Shown piece by piece: positions 1 to 7,744 of a stretch of 64,000 nt of DNA. The notes under the pieces were generated by a model. It worked only from the letters and a program-made list of their open reading frames with translations. It was not told where the DNA came from and made no database searches. The position numbers were made by a program, and so were the translations under genes. Source of the DNA: Candidatus Thiodiazotropha sp. (ex Monitilora ramsayi) (lineage in GTDB: Bacteria > Pseudomonadota > Gammaproteobacteria > Chromatiales > Chromatiaceae); NCBI GenBank assembly GCA_025655575.1, contig JAHXIP010000013.1:1-64000 (forward strand), given 5' to 3'. Position 1 is the first letter of the stretch. Each line of letters begins with the position of its first letter.

Positions 1-128
1 TGATTGCCCGCTCTTCCGAGCTTAAATGGTGATAGGTATTCATCAGTTAGTTATTGCAGTAGAGTGTTGCACTTGCAACTGGAATCTAAGCAGACCCCTA
101 TTATCACAGCAACAAATCTATGGTTTTA

Positions 129-722
129 CTACTGACTTGCCAGGAGATATCGGATGGCTTCCAGGATGACGAAGGAGGGTGTTTCATGAGGAAACATGTA
201 ACGCAGCTCACCCTCTGCTGTGATCAGATAGGTTTCTGCTGAGTGGTTGACTGCATAGCCGAAATTGGATCCCTCAAGGGCAACTTCTTCGTATAGTGCT
301 CCATAGCGTTTTGCCACCTCGGCAACTTCACGCTCACTACCGGTTATGCCCATCAAGTTGGGGTGGAAGTAGCTGGCATACTCATCCAAAGCTTCGAAAC
401 TGTCCCGCTTGGGATCGACGCTGACAAACAGAGCCTGAACTGATTTCAACTCATCTTCGTTGAGCTCATTCAGGGCCTGGGCAAGTATGGAAAGGGAAGT
501 GGGGCAGACATCGGGGCACTGGGTATACCCGAAGAAGAGCAGTACCACTTTCCCTCTCAGCTGTTCCAATGAAAGCTTGCCTTGACTCGAATGGAGAACG
601 AAATCACCACCAGGTATTTCGCCACTGATCTTGAGTATCTCATCTTTTTGCGTGACCTCATCCGATGAGGCTGATGAAAATATGAGAAGCAGACCAACGA
701 AAATTAAGGTTATTTTAAGCAT
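129..722 (-). CDS. SCO1/SenC family copper chaperone-like protein
   Basis: A 197-residue exported thioredoxin-fold protein. An N-terminal hydrophobic stretch (residues about 1-20) looks like a signal peptide or membrane anchor. The family copper/redox motif CPDVC is present at about residues 69-73, inside the usual FGYTQCPDVCP context, and the third copper ligand is the His in the VNHSAETYL segment near residue 158. SCO proteins deliver copper to the CuA site of cytochrome c oxidase or act as periplasmic thiol-disulfide proteins; which one applies here cannot be told because no oxidase gene lies nearby. It is transcribed alone, toward the left edge of the window. The ATG at 722 has only a weak ribosome site. 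Family assignment is firm, exact role inferred. Confidence 0.92.
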   Translation of the reverse strand: MLKITLIFVGLLLIFSSASSDEVTQKDEILKISGEIPGGDFVLHSSQGKLSLEQLRGKVVLLFFGYTQCPDVCPTSLSILAQALNELNEDELKSVQALFVSVDPKRDSFEALDEYASYFHPNLMGITGSEREVAEVAKRYGALYEEVALEGSNFGYAVNHSAETYLITAEGELRYMFPHETPSFVILEAIRYLLASQ

Positions 723-1177
723 AGTGCCATAGTATCTTTATCATTAATTCCTCGGCAATGCCAAACAGAGACTGGGCATAAGCGAGACGGCGCAAGGTCA
801 TCAGGCATCTCCGAAAAAGCAACTGGGAAGGTGTGTCCTTGTCCAATAGAGTTCAAGCGGAAGAACAAACCAGTACTCAGTGCTATGTAAAATATTGAGC
901 ACCAACATTCACCCTTCTTAATAGTGCCACTCGCTGTCAGGTTATATAACCTTACGATTTTCAGGTTCTTTGTTGTGAATGCAACTGTCGATGAGCATAG
1001 GTGGATTCGGGTTGATCATGGGGTGTGAAAGCTGAATTCAGAAAGGGATTGAGCGGCAGGTCAAATTTATGGCAAATTCTTGAGTTGAAAAAGAATAAAA
1101 TTCCCATTAAAGGATGAATAATCGAGAGAATTGACTATATTGTAGTCACTTAATACCTACTAAAAAGGATGGTTATT
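723..1177. other. Intergenic region between divergent genes, with a palindrome
   Basis: About 455 bases between the divergently transcribed SCO1 gene and the PstS-like gene. I see no coding sequence. It contains a perfect 14-base palindrome AGGTTATATAACCT at 939-952 that could be an operator, and AT-rich stretches (1085-1160) suitable for the promoter of the gene at 1178. No clear terminator or Pho box was recognised. Confidence 0.5.
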
Positions 1178-2056
1178 TTGCGCTATCGATTCATATCACA
1201 ACTGCTGTTCCTGGCACTCCTGCCCGTCACTGCACAAGCACTGGAGCTTTCCTGGGTAGGCTGCGGTATTACCCGCAACGCTTTTATGGGCGATCTCGCC
1301 ACTGCCTACAAGGAGAAAACGGGTGTCGACATCACCATTGCAGGCGGTGGTGCTACCAAAGGCATCCGTGAAATCACCAGTAAGCAGGCAGATATCGGTG
1401 GTGCCTGCCGATTCAAACTGGATTCGAGTCGAGTGGAAGCCAGCGCCAATATGATTCCTGTCGCCTGGGATGCGCTGGTGGTCGTTGTGCACAACTCTAA
1501 CCCTGTTGATTCAATCAGCCTGGTGCAACTGCGTGAGCTCTATCAGGGTAAGATTACAAACTGGTCACAACTGGGTGGAGAGGATCAGCCAGTGGACTTG
1601 CTCATCCGCAAGGGAAAGATCTCTGGGGTCGGATACACACTGCGCGAGCATCTGTTCGAAGACCCGGAGATCGAGTTCAAGAGCAAGCATCTCTTTCCCT
1701 CTTCCGGACCTTTGGAGAAAACAGTCGTTAAGAATCCCAATGCCATAGCGGTCACCGGCATCGCAAGTGCACAAAAACGGGATTTTAAGATTCTCAAACT
1801 GGAAGGCATGGACCCGAGCTTCGAGAACATTCGTACAGGAAACTACCTGCTATATCGTCCGCTCTATCTGGTACAGAACAAGAGCTCCCCCAACAGTCGC
1901 GAGTCCGACAGGTTTATCCAATTCGCCTTGGGGTCTAAGGGAAGGAAGATTATCCGACAGAATCAGGTTGTGCCTTACTTCGATGGTGTGTTGTTACTGC
2001 AGAAGCGAATGGATCATTGGAAGCGGTTCGTCCGAGAAGCCCTCGCCCAGCAATAG
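1178..2056 (+). CDS. PstS-like periplasmic substrate-binding protein
   Basis: A secreted type-2 periplasmic binding domain protein of about 292 residues. It has a Sec signal peptide ending near the TAQA/LELSW junction, then a segment with the PstS-like order GCGITRNAFM, an IAGGGATKGIREI anion-binding-type loop and ADIGGACR. The rest follows the fold of phosphate-binding proteins (a VVVHNSNPVDSISLVQLRELYQGKITNW segment is spread over residues about 105-130). The ATG at 1169 overlaps the only good Shine-Dalgarno sequence (AAAAGG, 1163-1168), so it cannot use it; the TTG at 1178, in the same frame, is correctly spaced and is taken as the start. No permease or ATPase genes follow, so it may be an orphan receptor, a sensor partner or an oxyanion-binding protein rather than part of a transporter. 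Ligand is not determinable here. Confidence 0.82.
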   Translation: MRYRFISQLLFLALLPVTAQALELSWVGCGITRNAFMGDLATAYKEKTGVDITIAGGGATKGIREITSKQADIGGACRFKLDSSRVEASANMIPVAWDALVVVVHNSNPVDSISLVQLRELYQGKITNWSQLGGEDQPVDLLIRKGKISGVGYTLREHLFEDPEIEFKSKHLFPSSGPLEKTVVKNPNAIAVTGIASAQKRDFKILKLEGMDPSFENIRTGNYLLYRPLYLVQNKSSPNSRESDRFIQFALGSKGRKIIRQNQVVPYFDGVLLLQKRMDHWKRFVREALAQQ

Positions 2057-2435
2057 GCCGGCTGTCAGTCCCATTGGTTGATAGCCAGCCCTGACTGGCT
2101 CCACGTGCGTATACAAATGACGGGGTCAGAGTAAATTACTCTGACCCCGTCTTTGTTATGCGCGCCTGTGCGATATTGTTGAGGTAGCTTTTTCCACAAT
2201 CGTGACTTCTATGTGTATCAACTAGACGGCAACGATATCCACACTATCAAGTATGCGCTAGAGTATTCAGTACCGTTAGTGATGAAAGATTCATTAAAAC
2301 AGGTAGAGATAGCAATTGTGTGTACAACTGGGGTGCATCGATCGTGGGAGGCTGGGTGCCAGGGGATGGGTGTCGTGTATCGGTTTAAAGAATGATGCGT
2401 ATGTCACGCCAGCATTTACCGAGGAGTAGATAGAG
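2057..2435. other. Gene-free stretch holding a perfect palindromic repeat
   Basis: About 380 bases without a convincing gene. A 60-codon open frame at 2213-2395 has no ribosome site and no recognisable domain. The only structured element is the 33-base palindrome at 2119-2151, annotated separately. The end of this stretch (2418-2425) carries the GAGGAG ribosome site of the EthD-domain gene. Confidence 0.5.
2119..2151. repeat. REP-like intergenic palindrome (GGGGTCAGAGTAA type)
   Basis: A perfect 33-base palindrome: the arm GACGGGGTCAGAGT (2119-2132) is exactly complementary to ACTCTGACCCCGTC (2138-2151) with AAATT between, itself able to pair further. From general knowledge, GGGGTCAGAGTAA-type palindromes are widespread intergenic repeats in gammaproteobacteria and often travel with REP-associated tyrosine transposases. 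No such transposase is in this window, so mobility is inferred. It could also act as a transcription terminator for the upstream gene, although no long T tract follows. Confidence 0.7.
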
Positions 2436-2798
2436 ATGATCAAATTCGTTATGTGTTTGACAAGACATCCCGATATGACTCGCGAAGAATTCAAAGATTA
2501 TTGGATGAATCGGCATGGCCCTTTCTTTATGAGTAATGCTGATGCGATGGGTGCTAAAAAATACGTGCAATCGCACACATTGGATACACCATTGAATGAA
2601 GGCCTAAGAACCTCCAGAGGGATGCAGCCTGAATATGATGGGATTGCCGAAGTATGGTTCGAATCAGAAGAGGCGCTTATGGAGGGAATGAGTTCACCTG
2701 AGGGCCAGAAATTAGGTGCCGTGTTGCTGGAAGATGAGGGAAATTTTATCGATCATTCAAAATCCTCGGCTTTCATTGTTGAAGAATATGAGTTTTAA
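2436..2798 (+). CDS. EthD domain-containing protein
   Basis: A 120-residue cytoplasmic protein with the EthD dimeric alpha/beta-barrel pattern: an N-terminal strand IKFVMCLTRHPDMT followed by the family-typical EEFKDYWMNRHGPF segment (residues about 15-30), a central YDGIAEVWFES strand near residue 70, and a C-terminal DHSKSSAFIVEEYEF segment. EthD-type barrels include ring-cleavage helper proteins and small monooxygenases, but most have no proven reaction. A GAGGAG ribosome site precedes the ATG by about ten bases. It stands alone, so context gives no substrate. A similar barrel fold recurs in this window in the ABM protein at 13187 and in the aldolase fusion at 17560. Confidence 0.85.
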   Translation: MIKFVMCLTRHPDMTREEFKDYWMNRHGPFFMSNADAMGAKKYVQSHTLDTPLNEGLRTSRGMQPEYDGIAEVWFESEEALMEGMSSPEGQKLGAVLLEDEGNFIDHSKSSAFIVEEYEF

Positions 2799-3078
2799 GC
2801 GTAGGCATTCCAACGGCAGTTTACGAAATTGAACGTTTGAGCATAGGAGTAGTGTACCCGGAATAAATATTGTTATTACTGCCTGCTATGTGTATCTTAT
2901 TGATAATCAAAGTAAATGGCTGTATTTCAGTTCATCTTTAAATAAAAAATCTACTCAATTTGACTTATGTCTTTGCCATCTGTTTTGCTGGAAAACAAAA
3001 TACCTAGCAGAAATGATTGATGATGAGGATCCGAGTATCTATCCTACATCTTCCCGGTTAGTATCCACGGAGTAATCG

Positions 3079-3591
3079 ATGAAACGTTACGCTTTTGTCC
3101 TAGTGAATAGCATCTTTGCACTTATTATTTCCGGTTCGGTCATGGCCGGCAGTTCGATTCAGTGTCCCGATATCTCTCAGGCCCAACAACTTGTGGACTG
3201 TCCTACGGAAGACGACATGAAGCGCATGTTCAAAATCAAATGCGGCTTTGAGCGTGATCCAAATGCCAAAAAACAGACTGAGCTGTGTGACAGCTACGCT
3301 GAGTATAAGCGCCGTAAGTATAATGCGATGTGGGAATCCTCTGACAAAGCGTTTATGGGCTACGTAAGCTGCGCAGTACCCCCGGCAGAAATAAAAAAGG
3401 CTCTACCCACAAGTGTCGCGATATCGCAGAAAAACGGCCTGTATAAAATTACGTGTAGCTATCAGAGTGGTGCAAGACTCTCTATGCGTACCCGCAGTGT
3501 CTGCAGAGTGCCCGGTGTGAAGAACTCATTGGTGGTCATGCGTACCGAATGTGGCGCCAATGGTAAACCCTGCAGGGTTGAGTGTGACTGA
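3079..3591 (+). CDS. Secreted cysteine-rich protein of unknown function
   Basis: A 170-residue protein with a clear signal peptide (residues 1-23, ending ...GSVMAGS). The mature part holds about ten cysteines, including those in IQCPD, LVDCPTEDD, IKCGFE, TELCDSY, YVSCAVP, ITCSYQ, SVCRVPG, RTECGANGKPCRVECD, which suggests a disulfide-stabilised periplasmic or extracellular protein. A short AT-rich stretch lies upstream and the ATG at 3079 follows the sequence CCACGGAGTAATCG with GGAG as the ribosome site. I do not recognise a family. It stands between the EthD-domain gene and a long gene-free stretch, so neighbours give no clue. Confidence 0.75.
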   Translation: MKRYAFVLVNSIFALIISGSVMAGSSIQCPDISQAQQLVDCPTEDDMKRMFKIKCGFERDPNAKKQTELCDSYAEYKRRKYNAMWESSDKAFMGYVSCAVPPAEIKKALPTSVAISQKNGLYKITCSYQSGARLSMRTRSVCRVPGVKNSLVVMRTECGANGKPCRVECD

Positions 3592-4102
3592 GTCTTGAAC
3601 TGATCTGATAGCAGTGGTAAAGCAGTGATTAGCGGCACTGGGAAAATATAGTCAGTGCCTTTAACTTGCCGCTACCCCGGCAAATCTCGGTTTTACGCCA
3701 TCGCCATACCTTTCATATCATTCTTATTATGGCCATCACCGGCCTGATCGTCTTTTTTCCCTCATATACCTGAAAGTAAACTCTTTGGCTGCCGGGTTAA
3801 TAAAAACCCAAACGGACGTCGATCAGTCCATCAAGAACTGAACTGTCAGAATGAATTGAGTGTCGTCAGAAGAAGCCCTGCAATCTGTCTGGTTTTAAGA
3901 GAACACAATCTTCATTCAGCAAGCTAAACTGGATTAACGACTGATAAAAATAGATCTTTGCATACTGCAGTTCAAGCAATACGAAATTGACTGCCAAGTA
4001 TCATTATTAATCATAAAAGCAACCCAAAGTTAGCGCATGTAGTAGTCGTCTGATACTCGTTTCGAGTATTAGCCAGAGCGCCTTTTCAATGGAGGATTGA
4101 AG
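3592..4102. other. Gene-free stretch, no recognisable feature
   Basis: About 510 bases with no supported gene on either strand, AT-rich toward the right. I see no repeat, tRNA or strong terminator. The final bases hold the GGAGG ribosome site (4091-4095) of the DUF2189 gene. Confidence 0.5.
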
Positions 4103-4888
4103 ATGGAAACCACAGCGTATACCGGTAGCACCCTATGGCCTGAGCTTGTTGTTAACAAAATAGAGTTAACCCAACCTTTTGAATGGTTGCGCAGAGGCTG
4201 GAAGGATATGCGAGAGGCAGGGCGATATAGCTTTATGTACGGTGTCGGTATCGTACTGATCAGTGGTCTACTGACAGTTACTTTGTTAGCAACAGACAGT
4301 ATGTTTCTCTTGCCTTTCCTGGTTGCCGGATTTTTTCTTATTGCCCCATTTTTAGGCATTGGGCTTTATCAAATGAGTGCACATCTGGAAAGGGGAGAGC
4401 CGCTTAAAAACTGTAGCGCACTGGAAGCCTGGAAGAGCAACCATACCCAGATCAGCATGATCACCGCAGGATTTCTTATTATGATGCAGCTCTGGATCGC
4501 CTCAAATTATGTGCTTTTTTCCCTCCTCTATGAAGGTATTTCTCCACCGCTCGACAATTTTTTCAGCAACGTATTCCTGTCGGAAAAAGGCAGGACGTTT
4601 GCGATAGCAAGCGTTATGGTCGGTTTTTTCTTTGCCTGGTGCGCCTATATGATTAGTGTGATAACAGTACCCATATTGATCGACCGCAAGATCGATGGAT
4701 TTACAGCGATTCGTCTCAGCATTAAGTCGGTGTTGAGAAATATGCCTGCCATGATGTTGTGGGCATTTCTGATTGTTCTGATTACAGGCCTTGGGCTGAT
4801 TACCTATTACATTGGGTTGATAATTGCCCTACCGCTGATGGGGCACGCAAGCTGGCATGCTTATCGGTCTTTGGTGCCATCAGACTAA
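4103..4888 (+). CDS. DUF2189 family integral membrane protein
   Basis: A 261-residue inner-membrane protein. After a soluble N-terminus containing FEWLRRGWKDMREAG, which is typical of DUF2189 proteins, there are about six hydrophobic segments: roughly residues 45-65, 70-90, 120-145, 165-195, 215-235 and 237-255. The sequence also contains the family-typical IAPFLGIGLYQMSAHLERGE and a late SVLRNMPAMMLWAF stretch. The GGAGG site at 4091-4095 is correctly spaced from the ATG at 4103; a TTG two codons earlier would sit too close. The family has no established function; members are often found near respiratory genes. Nothing nearby suggests a partner. Confidence 0.85.
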   Translation: METTAYTGSTLWPELVVNKIELTQPFEWLRRGWKDMREAGRYSFMYGVGIVLISGLLTVTLLATDSMFLLPFLVAGFFLIAPFLGIGLYQMSAHLERGEPLKNCSALEAWKSNHTQISMITAGFLIMMQLWIASNYVLFSLLYEGISPPLDNFFSNVFLSEKGRTFAIASVMVGFFFAWCAYMISVITVPILIDRKIDGFTAIRLSIKSVLRNMPAMMLWAFLIVLITGLGLITYYIGLIIALPLMGHASWHAYRSLVPSD

Positions 4889-4960
4889 GGCGAATGTATT
4901 CAGAGTAAAATTTAATCTGTTCACACGGATGCTGTCAGTTTGGAATGTAAGGAGGAATGA

Positions 4961-5368
4961 ATGTGTGATGTACCAGATAAGTCAAAAATGGATGTCAATG
5001 ATAGATACCAAAAAGGAGTTGCTTTAGTCACAAGCCTTTCAACAGCAGCACTTGTATTACCTATTTTGTTTTTAAAGGACATCGTTAATATCACCGGCAC
5101 AATGACGGTAGCTGACGCCCTCACACCTGATGTGTATTTTGGGTGGAATCTATTGGCTGTATCAATAGGTCTGGGTGTCCTGTACTACTATTTTTCTGCA
5201 AAGTGGGTGAAATTGGCATGGGGTGAAACGACTGATATTTGCTGGGTAAACACAAATGATGCATTTGTTGAGTGGTGCTTGGATCTTTCATATCTATTTA
5301 TGATGCTTTGCTTTGGAGGGGGGCTTTATTACATATTGACATTTATTATTGAGCACTTACCTAAGTAA
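4961..5368 (+). CDS. Small membrane protein of unknown function
   Basis: A 135-residue protein with three likely membrane segments, at about residues 23-41 (after a charged N-terminus), 60-85 and 105-130. A very good AAGGAGG site at 4949-4955 sets the ATG at 4961 as the start. It follows the DUF2189 gene by about 70 bases in the same direction and could be co-transcribed with it. No family or motif was recognised. Confidence 0.65.
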   Translation: MCDVPDKSKMDVNDRYQKGVALVTSLSTAALVLPILFLKDIVNITGTMTVADALTPDVYFGWNLLAVSIGLGVLYYYFSAKWVKLAWGETTDICWVNTNDAFVEWCLDLSYLFMMLCFGGGLYYILTFIIEHLPK

Positions 5369-5456
5369 CCTCGATTAACAGGGCAAGTCAACTCTACCGG
5401 GAAGGTGTTTCATATTCTTCGTGGCTTTTCTCAATTTCTTTTATATGTTTTTGTTG

Positions 5457-5657
5457 TCACTGATGAATCGCTTTGTATATGAGGCAGATGCTCAAGCCCA
5501 ACGCTGTAATGGAATATTCAATACGAGGTGGTATTTCAGGATAAATCTTTCGTTGAATAAAACCATCTCTTTCCATCTCTTGCAATTGCTGCGTAAGCAT
5601 CTTCTGTGAAATTGTTGGAATCATGAATTTAAGCCGGTTAAACCGGACAAATTCATG
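5457..5657 (-). pseudogene. HxlR-family regulator remnant (N-terminally truncated)
   Basis: Reading the minus strand from 5657 to the stop at 5457-5459 gives 66 codons that match the core of HxlR-type winged-helix regulators: RFNRLKF, then TISQKMLTQQLQEMERDG, then FIQRKIYPEIPPRIEYSIT and ALGLSI. These are the family's recognition-helix and wing segments (compare the common pattern ISQKMLTQQLRELERDG...YPEVPPRVEYSLT). A TAG codon lies immediately upstream at 5658-5660, no start codon or Shine-Dalgarno is present, and the first helices (the GGKWTLLIL part) are missing. The far C-terminus is also short. This is a decayed gene. HxlR proteins normally control neighbouring redox genes, so its former target may be gone. 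Confidence 0.85.
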
Positions 5658-5953
5658 CTATCCCAATGCATGCATGTAGACTCGCGCTATCAATCATCGA
5701 ATACATAATAATTTGGAGGCAGTCCACAGTAGTATGGTATTAATGTATGACTCAGTGGCAGCAAGAGAAAGGCGTGGTCTGCCTCATATTACTGGGGAAG
5801 AATACGGAGACAACCGATAACTATTTCCATTTTGCACTTTTTGCCAAAGTACAAGTGATGACGGGCTGGTGATTGGAACTCAAACCGTACTTGACTCGAT
5901 GATCATTCCACGCAGTACTTTCGTAAGCCGACCCGGTTAATGCAGGCCTTATT

Positions 5954-6058
5954 GTGTGAACTTTCACTTCACACCGGGAAGTGAAAGTACACATCACTAA
6001 AGATCACTACAGATCAATCGGTTAGCGTTGATCCCTGCAAAAGGTGTGAAAAAACACA
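5954..6058. promoter_or_regulatory. Inverted-repeat enhancer region upstream of a sigma-54 promoter
   Basis: Two nested palindromes lie 125-165 bases upstream of the -24/-12 promoter at 6117. GTGTGAA-N7-TTCACAC occupies 5954-5974. A longer imperfect dyad spans 5955-5993: ACTTTCACTTC (5960-5970) pairs perfectly with GAAGTGAAAGT (5978-5988), with TGTG/CACA flanks. A further GTGTGAA, with CACA facing it, lies at 6044-6058. Position and repeat structure fit an upstream activating sequence for an enhancer-binding protein; the obvious candidate is the activator encoded at 7745. Binding itself is inference. Confidence 0.65.
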
Positions 6059-6116
6059 TCCTCATTTCCTCTTCAATATCAAGCGTAAGCTTCTGTTTGT
6101 CTTGCGAAATCATTCA

Positions 6117-6132
6117 TGGCATGGCTAATGCA
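6117..6132 (+). promoter_or_regulatory. Sigma-54 (-24/-12) promoter
   Basis: The sequence TGGCATGGCTAATGCA has GG at 6118-6119 and GC at 6130-6131, exactly ten bases apart, with TGGCA as the -24 core. It is 72 bases upstream of the gene at 6204. The -12 element is ATGCA rather than TTGCA, so the match is good but not perfect. A dedicated sigma-54 activator gene ends the same cluster, which strengthens the call. Confidence 0.75.
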
Positions 6133-6203
6133 TTTTTACCTCCAAGACCGGGAGCGCAGCTTTGTGAACCCGGCATAATCACCTTAGTGAGGAGGACTCA
6201 GCA

Positions 6204-6857
6204 ATGACCACGCTAAAAGACCAGCTTTCCGCGCGCGTCGAGGAATACACCAAGTGGGAGATCCGTCGCCAATACGGTGCCGAAGGGCCCAACATGCGCC
6301 GCTTGTGGGTGCTCGCCTGTATGGATGAGCGCCTGCCGGTCGACGAGGCTCTGGGCATCCGCGCCGATTCGCCGGTCGGCGGTGGTGATGCCCACCTGTT
6401 CCGGAACGCCGGCGGGATCGTTACCGATGATGCGATCCGATCGGCAATGCTCACGATCAACTTTTTCGGCACCAAAGAGATTGTGGTGTTACAGCACACG
6501 GGTTGCGGCATGTTGTCCGCCAACGGTAATGATCTCGTCTCTGCGCTAGAGGCAAAGGGGATCGATGTCGACAAGGTACCGATCGACCCGTCATTGCCGG
6601 AAATGAGCCTTGGCGCCGGTGCGTTCGGAAAGTGGATCGGCATGATGGATGACGTTGATGAGACCTGCATGAAGACGGTTGATTACATCAAGAACCATCC
6701 TCTGATCCCGGATGACATCGTGATCAGCGGCTGGGTCTGGGAAACCGAGTTCCGACGTCTTCGGGCACCGACCACGAACGACGATGTCCGTGCCAGAACG
6801 CAATATTCAACTGGGACAATGGGCGTAAAGGGTCCGCAACCGCCACGCTGGAGCTGA
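6204..6857 (+). CDS. Beta-carbonic-anhydrase-fold hydrolase, CS2/COS hydrolase-like
   Basis: A 217-residue cytoplasmic zinc enzyme of the beta-carbonic anhydrase superfamily. Visible zinc and catalytic motifs are CMDERLP (Cys near residue 39, Asp-Arg dyad) and HTGCGM (His and Cys near residues 98 and 101). The surrounding text, with RRLWVLACMDER, DAHLFRNAGG, IVTDDAIRSA, NFFGTKEI and NHPLIPDD, is closer in my memory to archaeal carbon disulfide hydrolase (Acidianus) and class D enzymes such as COS hydrolase than to housekeeping carbonic anhydrases. In a sulfur oxidiser such an enzyme would release H2S and CO2 from CS2 or COS. It is the first gene after a sigma-54 promoter and leads the FmdB-MerC-activator cluster. 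A perfect hairpin follows it. Fold is certain; substrate is inference, and plain CO2 hydration remains possible. Confidence 0.85.
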   Translation: MTTLKDQLSARVEEYTKWEIRRQYGAEGPNMRRLWVLACMDERLPVDEALGIRADSPVGGGDAHLFRNAGGIVTDDAIRSAMLTINFFGTKEIVVLQHTGCGMLSANGNDLVSALEAKGIDVDKVPIDPSLPEMSLGAGAFGKWIGMMDDVDETCMKTVDYIKNHPLIPDDIVISGWVWETEFRRLRAPTTNDDVRARTQYSTGTMGVKGPQPPRWS

Positions 6858-6871
6858 TTTCCGGGCTATCT

Positions 6872-6902
6872 CCCGGTCCGGTCACATGCTGACCGGACCG
6901 GG
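6872..6902 (+). other. Intercistronic hairpin
   Basis: CCCGGTCCGGTCA (6872-6884) and TGACCGGACCGGG (6890-6902) form a perfect 13-base-pair stem with loop CATGC. There is no T tract after it, so it is less likely a full terminator than an mRNA-stabilising or partial-attenuation element that raises the level of the first gene over the FmdB and MerC genes. Confidence 0.75.
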
Positions 6903-6934
6903 CACGACACCATCAGCTAGGAGGAGACGCTGCA

Positions 6935-7150
6935 ATGCCTTATTACGACTATCAATGCCAAGCTTGCCAAGACCGATTCGAGGCCAGGCGGGATTTCGTG
7001 GCCGCGGCACCACCCTGTCCACGTTGCGGTGGCCCGGCGAAGCGCATGATCCTGTCGGCACCGGCGGTACATGGAGCCATGGCCCGGGGTAGGGAGCAGG
7101 CCGCCAAATCAATCCCGGTGTGCGGCAGAGGCTGTCGCTGCTGTCCATGA
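6935..7150 (+). CDS. FmdB-family zinc ribbon protein
   Basis: A 71-residue protein beginning MPYYDYQCQACQ, the family signature, with zinc-ribbon pairs CQAC (residues 8-11) and CPRCGG (near residues 28-33). The tail is unusual: CGRGCRCCP adds four closely spaced cysteines. FmdB proteins were named from formamidase regulation in a methylotroph; their molecular role is unsettled, and putative regulatory or metal-handling roles are usual guesses. An AGGAGG site (6919-6924) precedes the ATG. It sits between the CS2-hydrolase-like gene and the MerC-like gene, all on the same strand, so co-transcription from the sigma-54 promoter is likely. Confidence 0.88.
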   Translation: MPYYDYQCQACQDRFEARRDFVAAAPPCPRCGGPAKRMILSAPAVHGAMARGREQAAKSIPVCGRGCRCCP

Positions 7151-7207
7151 GCATCCAGTACACGCACTCTCTAGATCAGAAGGATAAGAGCTCCGAGGAG
7201 AACTTTT

Positions 7208-7630
7208 ATGGCTATACTCAATTCTAACCTGATACAGAGACAGCCTTGGGATGTGGCCGGTATCAGCACGTCGACCCTGTGTGTATTGCACTGTCTGGCA
7301 ACACCCTTGCTGGTGGTATTTCTGCCGGTTCTCGAGGTGGTCGAGAAACAGACCCACGCCACTTTTGCAATGGCGATTCTCGCGTTGGGGCTGTTGGCCT
7401 TCTGGCCTGGCTACCAGCGTCACGGTCGCTGGCAGATTATCGTAACCGCGATTGTGGGCTTTGGTCTGATCTCACTCGGCGTCACCGCGCCTGAAGGCAT
7501 GTTGAGTGAATCGGTCGAGGTCACCACGACTGTATTGGGTGGTGTAACGCTGGTCATTGCGCATTTGTACAATGCTTTCTTCTGCCGTAACTGTCGAAAC
7601 TGCGGCGGGCAGGATTGTATGATCGACTGA
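7208..7630 (+). CDS. MerC-domain integral membrane protein
   Basis: A 140-residue inner-membrane protein with about four hydrophobic segments (residues about 17-42, 50-67, 75-95 and 103-125). It carries the MerC-type STLCVLHCLATPLL motif in the first segment, with a CxxxC metal-binding pair, and a second Cys cluster in the tail (CRNCRNCGGQDC). MerC proteins import mercury in mer operons, but MerC-domain proteins are frequent outside mer operons and their ions are mostly unknown; no merA, merT or merR lies here. A GAGGAG site (7195-7200) precedes the ATG. Its place in the cluster suggests metal or thiol-compound transport linked to the hydrolase, which is inference. Confidence 0.82.
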   Translation: MAILNSNLIQRQPWDVAGISTSTLCVLHCLATPLLVVFLPVLEVVEKQTHATFAMAILALGLLAFWPGYQRHGRWQIIVTAIVGFGLISLGVTAPEGMLSESVEVTTTVLGGVTLVIAHLYNAFFCRNCRNCGGQDCMID

Positions 7631-7744
7631 AGCTTTATTTACCAATCGGTTCAGGGACGACAGCAGTTTCCGCTTCGCACTTTCGCCACTGGACGGGAGC
7701 GGTTCGTGCAGCGGCACATGCACTGCGTCAACGAGGCTATTGAT

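Noticed and set aside
1178..2056. PstS-like gene as part of a phosphate transporter
   Set aside because: No pstC, pstA or pstB genes follow and no Pho box was recognised.
2213..2395. 60-codon open frame
   Set aside because: No ribosome site, no hydrophobic or domain pattern, and no family resemblance; likely chance.
2890..3075. 61-codon open frame before the secreted Cys-rich gene
   Set aside because: AT-rich, no ribosome site, ends just before the next gene's control region; no domain.
5421..5609. Plus-strand 62-codon frame over the HxlR remnant
   Set aside because: The minus strand shows the recognisable HxlR core, so this frame is a shadow of it.
7208..7630. MerC-like gene as sign of a mercury resistance operon
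   Set aside because: No merA, merT, merP or merR in the vicinity; context is the hydrolase cluster.
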